From contig CABVEH010000053.1 of assembly GCA_902497215.1 (NCBI GenBank), positions 1 through 7,534 on the forward strand: a stretch of DNA of 7,534 bases, in the 5' to 3' direction. Shown one piece after another: positions 5,791 through 7,534 of this stretch. A program made the translations under genes and the position numbers. A model generated the notes under the pieces. The model did no database searches and had not been told where the DNA came from. It saw only the letters and a program-made list of their open reading frames with translations. This DNA comes from an uncultured Eggerthellaceae bacterium. Lineage in GTDB: Bacteria; Actinomycetota; Coriobacteriia; Coriobacteriales; Eggerthellaceae. Position 1 is the stretch's first letter, and each line of letters starts with the position of its first letter.

Positions 5791-6186
5791 ATGTCTAAGC
5801 AGGCACCATCGATGGACAAGTGGTTGGAAGAGGCCAAGGCCTCGGACGCGGCGGACCAGTGCGGGATGCTCCTGGTGCACAACGGCGTGGTGCGCGTGAC
5901 GCCGAAGGCCCAGGTAAGGGAAGGCAAGCAGGGACTGGGCGAGGTCGCCCAGGTGGACTTCTCGTACGACGCCGAAGGCGTCGAGGCCGCCGTGCAGGAG
6001 GCCCTGGGCTGGCCTGGAGTGTACTACGTGAAAGTGTGGCTGAACGAAGGCGTGCTTTCGGTGGGCGATTCCATCATGTACGTGCTCATCGGCGCAGACA
6101 TACGCCCGAACTGCATAGACGCCCTGCAGAAGCTGGTCGGGAAGATCAAGAACGACCTGGTGGTGGAGAAGGAGATCTATGCGTAG
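5791..6186 (+). CDS. moaE: MoaE-family protein (molybdopterin synthase large-subunit type)
   Basis: This encodes 131 residues. MoaE is the catalytic subunit of molybdopterin synthase; with thiocarboxylated MoaD it converts precursor Z (cPMP) to molybdopterin. Visible matches are CGMLLVHNGVVR (24-35, R35 matching E. coli R39), the LSVGDSIMYVLIGA block (89-102), R105 (E. coli R104), and two lysines seven apart, K120 and K127, in KIKNDLVVEKE, matching catalytic K119 and K126. The E. coli H103 position is Ile104, and the protein is about 20 residues shorter. It looks like the short MoaE-like form of anaerobes, from recollection and not from a search. Molybdopterin synthase activity is therefore likely but not certain. 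The start has AGGAGG four bases upstream. The 3' end overlaps the serpin ATG by 8 bases. No moaD, moaA or molybdoenzyme gene is in view. Confidence 0.8.
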   Translation: MSKQAPSMDKWLEEAKASDAADQCGMLLVHNGVVRVTPKAQVREGKQGLGEVAQVDFSYDAEGVEAAVQEALGWPGVYYVKVWLNEGVLSVGDSIMYVLIGADIRPNCIDALQKLVGKIKNDLVVEKEIYA

Positions 6187-7477
6187 GCCGACGCCGAAGC
6201 TGGCCGCCTGCGTATTGCTGGCCCTGGCTGGCGCTGCGGCCTGCGCATGCCTTGCGCTTGCGGGATGCTCGCAGGCCGCGCAGGATTCGTCAACGCCTCC
6301 GGGATCGTCGCAATCGCCGGACGCCTCGGGACAGGTCGAAGAATCCAACCTTGTCGACGAGGGCGGCCCCATCGGGTCGTTTGCCGCGAACTCGGCCGCC
6401 ATCGAGCTCTCCGGCGACAAGAACGCCTGCTACTCCCCCACTTCCTTCTACATGGCGCTGGCCATGGTAGCCGCAGGGGCCGACGGCGAGGCCCAGCAGC
6501 AGATGTTTGACGCGCTTGGAGTGCAGAGCACCGAGGAGCTGGACGAATACTGCAAGGAACAGCTGCGCGAGATCGCAATCACTGACGAGACGAGCACCAT
6601 CGAGGTGGCGAACTCGCTGTGGTCCAACGTGGGCTACACGTTCCAGGCCGAATACCAGGACGCGGTAGAGGAATACTTCGACGCAGGAGCCTTCGACGTG
6701 GAGTTCGGCACCCAGCAGACCAACGACATGATCAGGGAATGGATCTCGGACGAGACGCGCGGGCTGCTGGAGCCCGACATTAGCACCGATGCCGGCATGG
6801 TGGCGATGCTGATCAACACCATCTACTTCAACGACAACTGGATAGAGCCCTTCGCCGAAGGCGAGACCACGCCCGACACCTTCCATGCGGAAGGGGGCGA
6901 CGTGCAGGCGCAGTTCATGCACAACACCACCGATTACGGCGGCTACATAGAGGGCGATGGTTTCACTGCCGCGCAGCTTCCGTTCGCAGGCGGTTCCACA
7001 TGCACGTTCTACTTGCCGGACGAGGGGACGAGCGCGTCCGAGCTCGTGGAAACGCCCGAGTCCGTCGAGAAGCTGCTGTCGGCCACGCCGAACTCGCAGG
7101 CGCAGATAAGCTGGTCGGTTCCCAAGTTTTCCGCTGCGTCGTCGTTCGACGACCTGGTGGAATGCGCCAAAGAGCTCGGAATGACAGACGTGTTCGACCC
7201 CGCCAAGGGCGACATGTTCCGCAACATGATCGTGGCGGACAACAACAGCGACATGGGCTTCTACATAAGCGACGCAATCCAGGAGACACGCATCGACATG
7301 AACGAGCTGGGCGTGGAGGCCGCAGCCTACACGGCGATGACCATGCGCGCCACATCGCTGGCCCCCGGAGCGCAGGAAGTGGTCGAATTCGTGCTAGACA
7401 GGCCGTTCGTGTACTCGATCACGGCGTCGAACGGCGCACCGCTGTTCATAGGAGTGGTCGCCAACCCTGCGGCGTAA
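6179..7477 (+). CDS. Serpin-family protease inhibitor, predicted lipoprotein
   Basis: This encodes 432 residues. A lipoprotein signal peptide (n-region RRPTPK, hydrophobic 8-29, lipobox LAGC with C30) and a Ser/Pro/Gly-rich linker (31-62) precede a complete serpin fold. Serpin landmarks are YSPTSFYMALAMVAAGA (85-101), LINTIYFNDNW (211-221), VPKF (314-317), ELGMTDVF (332-339), the hinge ELGVEAAAYTA (376-386) and the full PROSITE-type signature FVLDRPFVYSI (404-414). Serpins trap target proteases by inserting the reactive loop into a beta sheet. The hinge is mostly small residues, so an inhibitory mode is likely. By counting from G378 as P15, the scissile bond falls near T392-S393, but this is approximate. 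The ATG overlaps the moaE-like gene, with AGAAGGAG four bases upstream. Outer-face membrane anchoring is inferred, and the target protease is unknown. Confidence 0.93.
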   Translation: MRRPTPKLAACVLLALAGAAACACLALAGCSQAAQDSSTPPGSSQSPDASGQVEESNLVDEGGPIGSFAANSAAIELSGDKNACYSPTSFYMALAMVAAGADGEAQQQMFDALGVQSTEELDEYCKEQLREIAITDETSTIEVANSLWSNVGYTFQAEYQDAVEEYFDAGAFDVEFGTQQTNDMIREWISDETRGLLEPDISTDAGMVAMLINTIYFNDNWIEPFAEGETTPDTFHAEGGDVQAQFMHNTTDYGGYIEGDGFTAAQLPFAGGSTCTFYLPDEGTSASELVETPESVEKLLSATPNSQAQISWSVPKFSAASSFDDLVECAKELGMTDVFDPAKGDMFRNMIVADNNSDMGFYISDAIQETRIDMNELGVEAAAYTAMTMRATSLAPGAQEVVEFVLDRPFVYSITASNGAPLFIGVVANPAA

Positions 7478-7503
7478 CGCGCCTCGTGCTCCGGCACCTG
7501 CGC

Positions 7504-7534
7504 GTGACAGGGGACGTTCACTTTTGGCACACGG
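7504..7534. repeat. Possible dispersed intergenic repeat, cut by window edge
   Basis: The tail contains GTGACAGGGGACGTTCAC followed by TTTTGGCACA. From memory, this resembles a class of short repeats of the form TGACAGGGGACG-TTC-...-TGNCA that recur between genes in many Coriobacteriia and Clostridia genomes, sometimes near REP-associated transposases. GTGA (7504-7507) can pair with TCAC (7518-7521) ahead of TTTT, so a weak serpin terminator is an alternative reading. Only one copy is visible, so repeat status cannot be proven here. Confidence 0.35.

Noticed and set aside
1..7534. tRNA genes, CRISPR arrays, insertion sequences, phage or toxin-antitoxin genes
   Set aside because: None were seen on either strand. 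Intergenic regions are short and contain no cloverleaf, spaced repeats or transposase fragments.

Overview
The window reads as a chromosomal segment of a high-GC, anaerobic actinobacterium. My best guess is class Coriobacteriia (Eggerthella/Slackia/Gordonibacter/Adlercreutzia type). The basis is protein character, GC-rich codon use, strong AGGAGG-type ribosome binding sites, and a short anaerobe-type MoaE-like protein. This is inference, because no 16S or other diagnostic marker is present. Most of the segment is core metabolism and translation. The accessory-looking part is the right-hand 2 kb.

Layout, left to right. (1) 1-1114, minus strand: rplM-rpsI (ribosomal proteins L13 and S9), two bases apart, preceded by a predicted extended -10 promoter and an unusually long (about 170 nt), hairpin-rich leader. 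A probable terminator after rpsI is cut by the window edge. (2) 1115-3627, minus strand: hom (homoserine dehydrogenase with a C-terminal ACT domain), then a multi-pass membrane protein of the CmpB/'putative ABC transporter permease' family whose ATG overlaps the hom stop by one base. (3) 3628-4169: a short divergent promoter region whose -10 elements face and overlap each other, then a plus-strand low-molecular-weight protein tyrosine phosphatase. (4) 4166-5521, minus strand: lysA (diaminopimelate decarboxylase). It is convergent with the phosphatase, and both stop codons lie in one CTAG palindrome next to a perfect hairpin. (5) 5522-5790: a 269-base divergent intergenic region with the lysA promoter, repeats and a structured leader. 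(6) 5791-7477, plus strand: a MoaE-family protein overlapping by 8 bases a lipoprotein-type serpin. (7) 7478-7534: a tail with a possible dispersed intergenic repeat cut by the window edge.

hom and lysA act on branches of the aspartate pathway (threonine/methionine and lysine). They sit in separate transcription units but share the same predicted -10 element (TGNTACAAT) at exactly the same distance from the ATG. The rplM promoter carries the same 9-mer. The most unusual arrangement is a cytoplasmic MoaE-like protein translationally coupled to an exported, membrane-anchored protease inhibitor of the serpin family. Nothing here amounts to a defence, mobile or CRISPR system. The novelty candidates are the moaE-like/serpin operon, the leaders and the promoter geometry.
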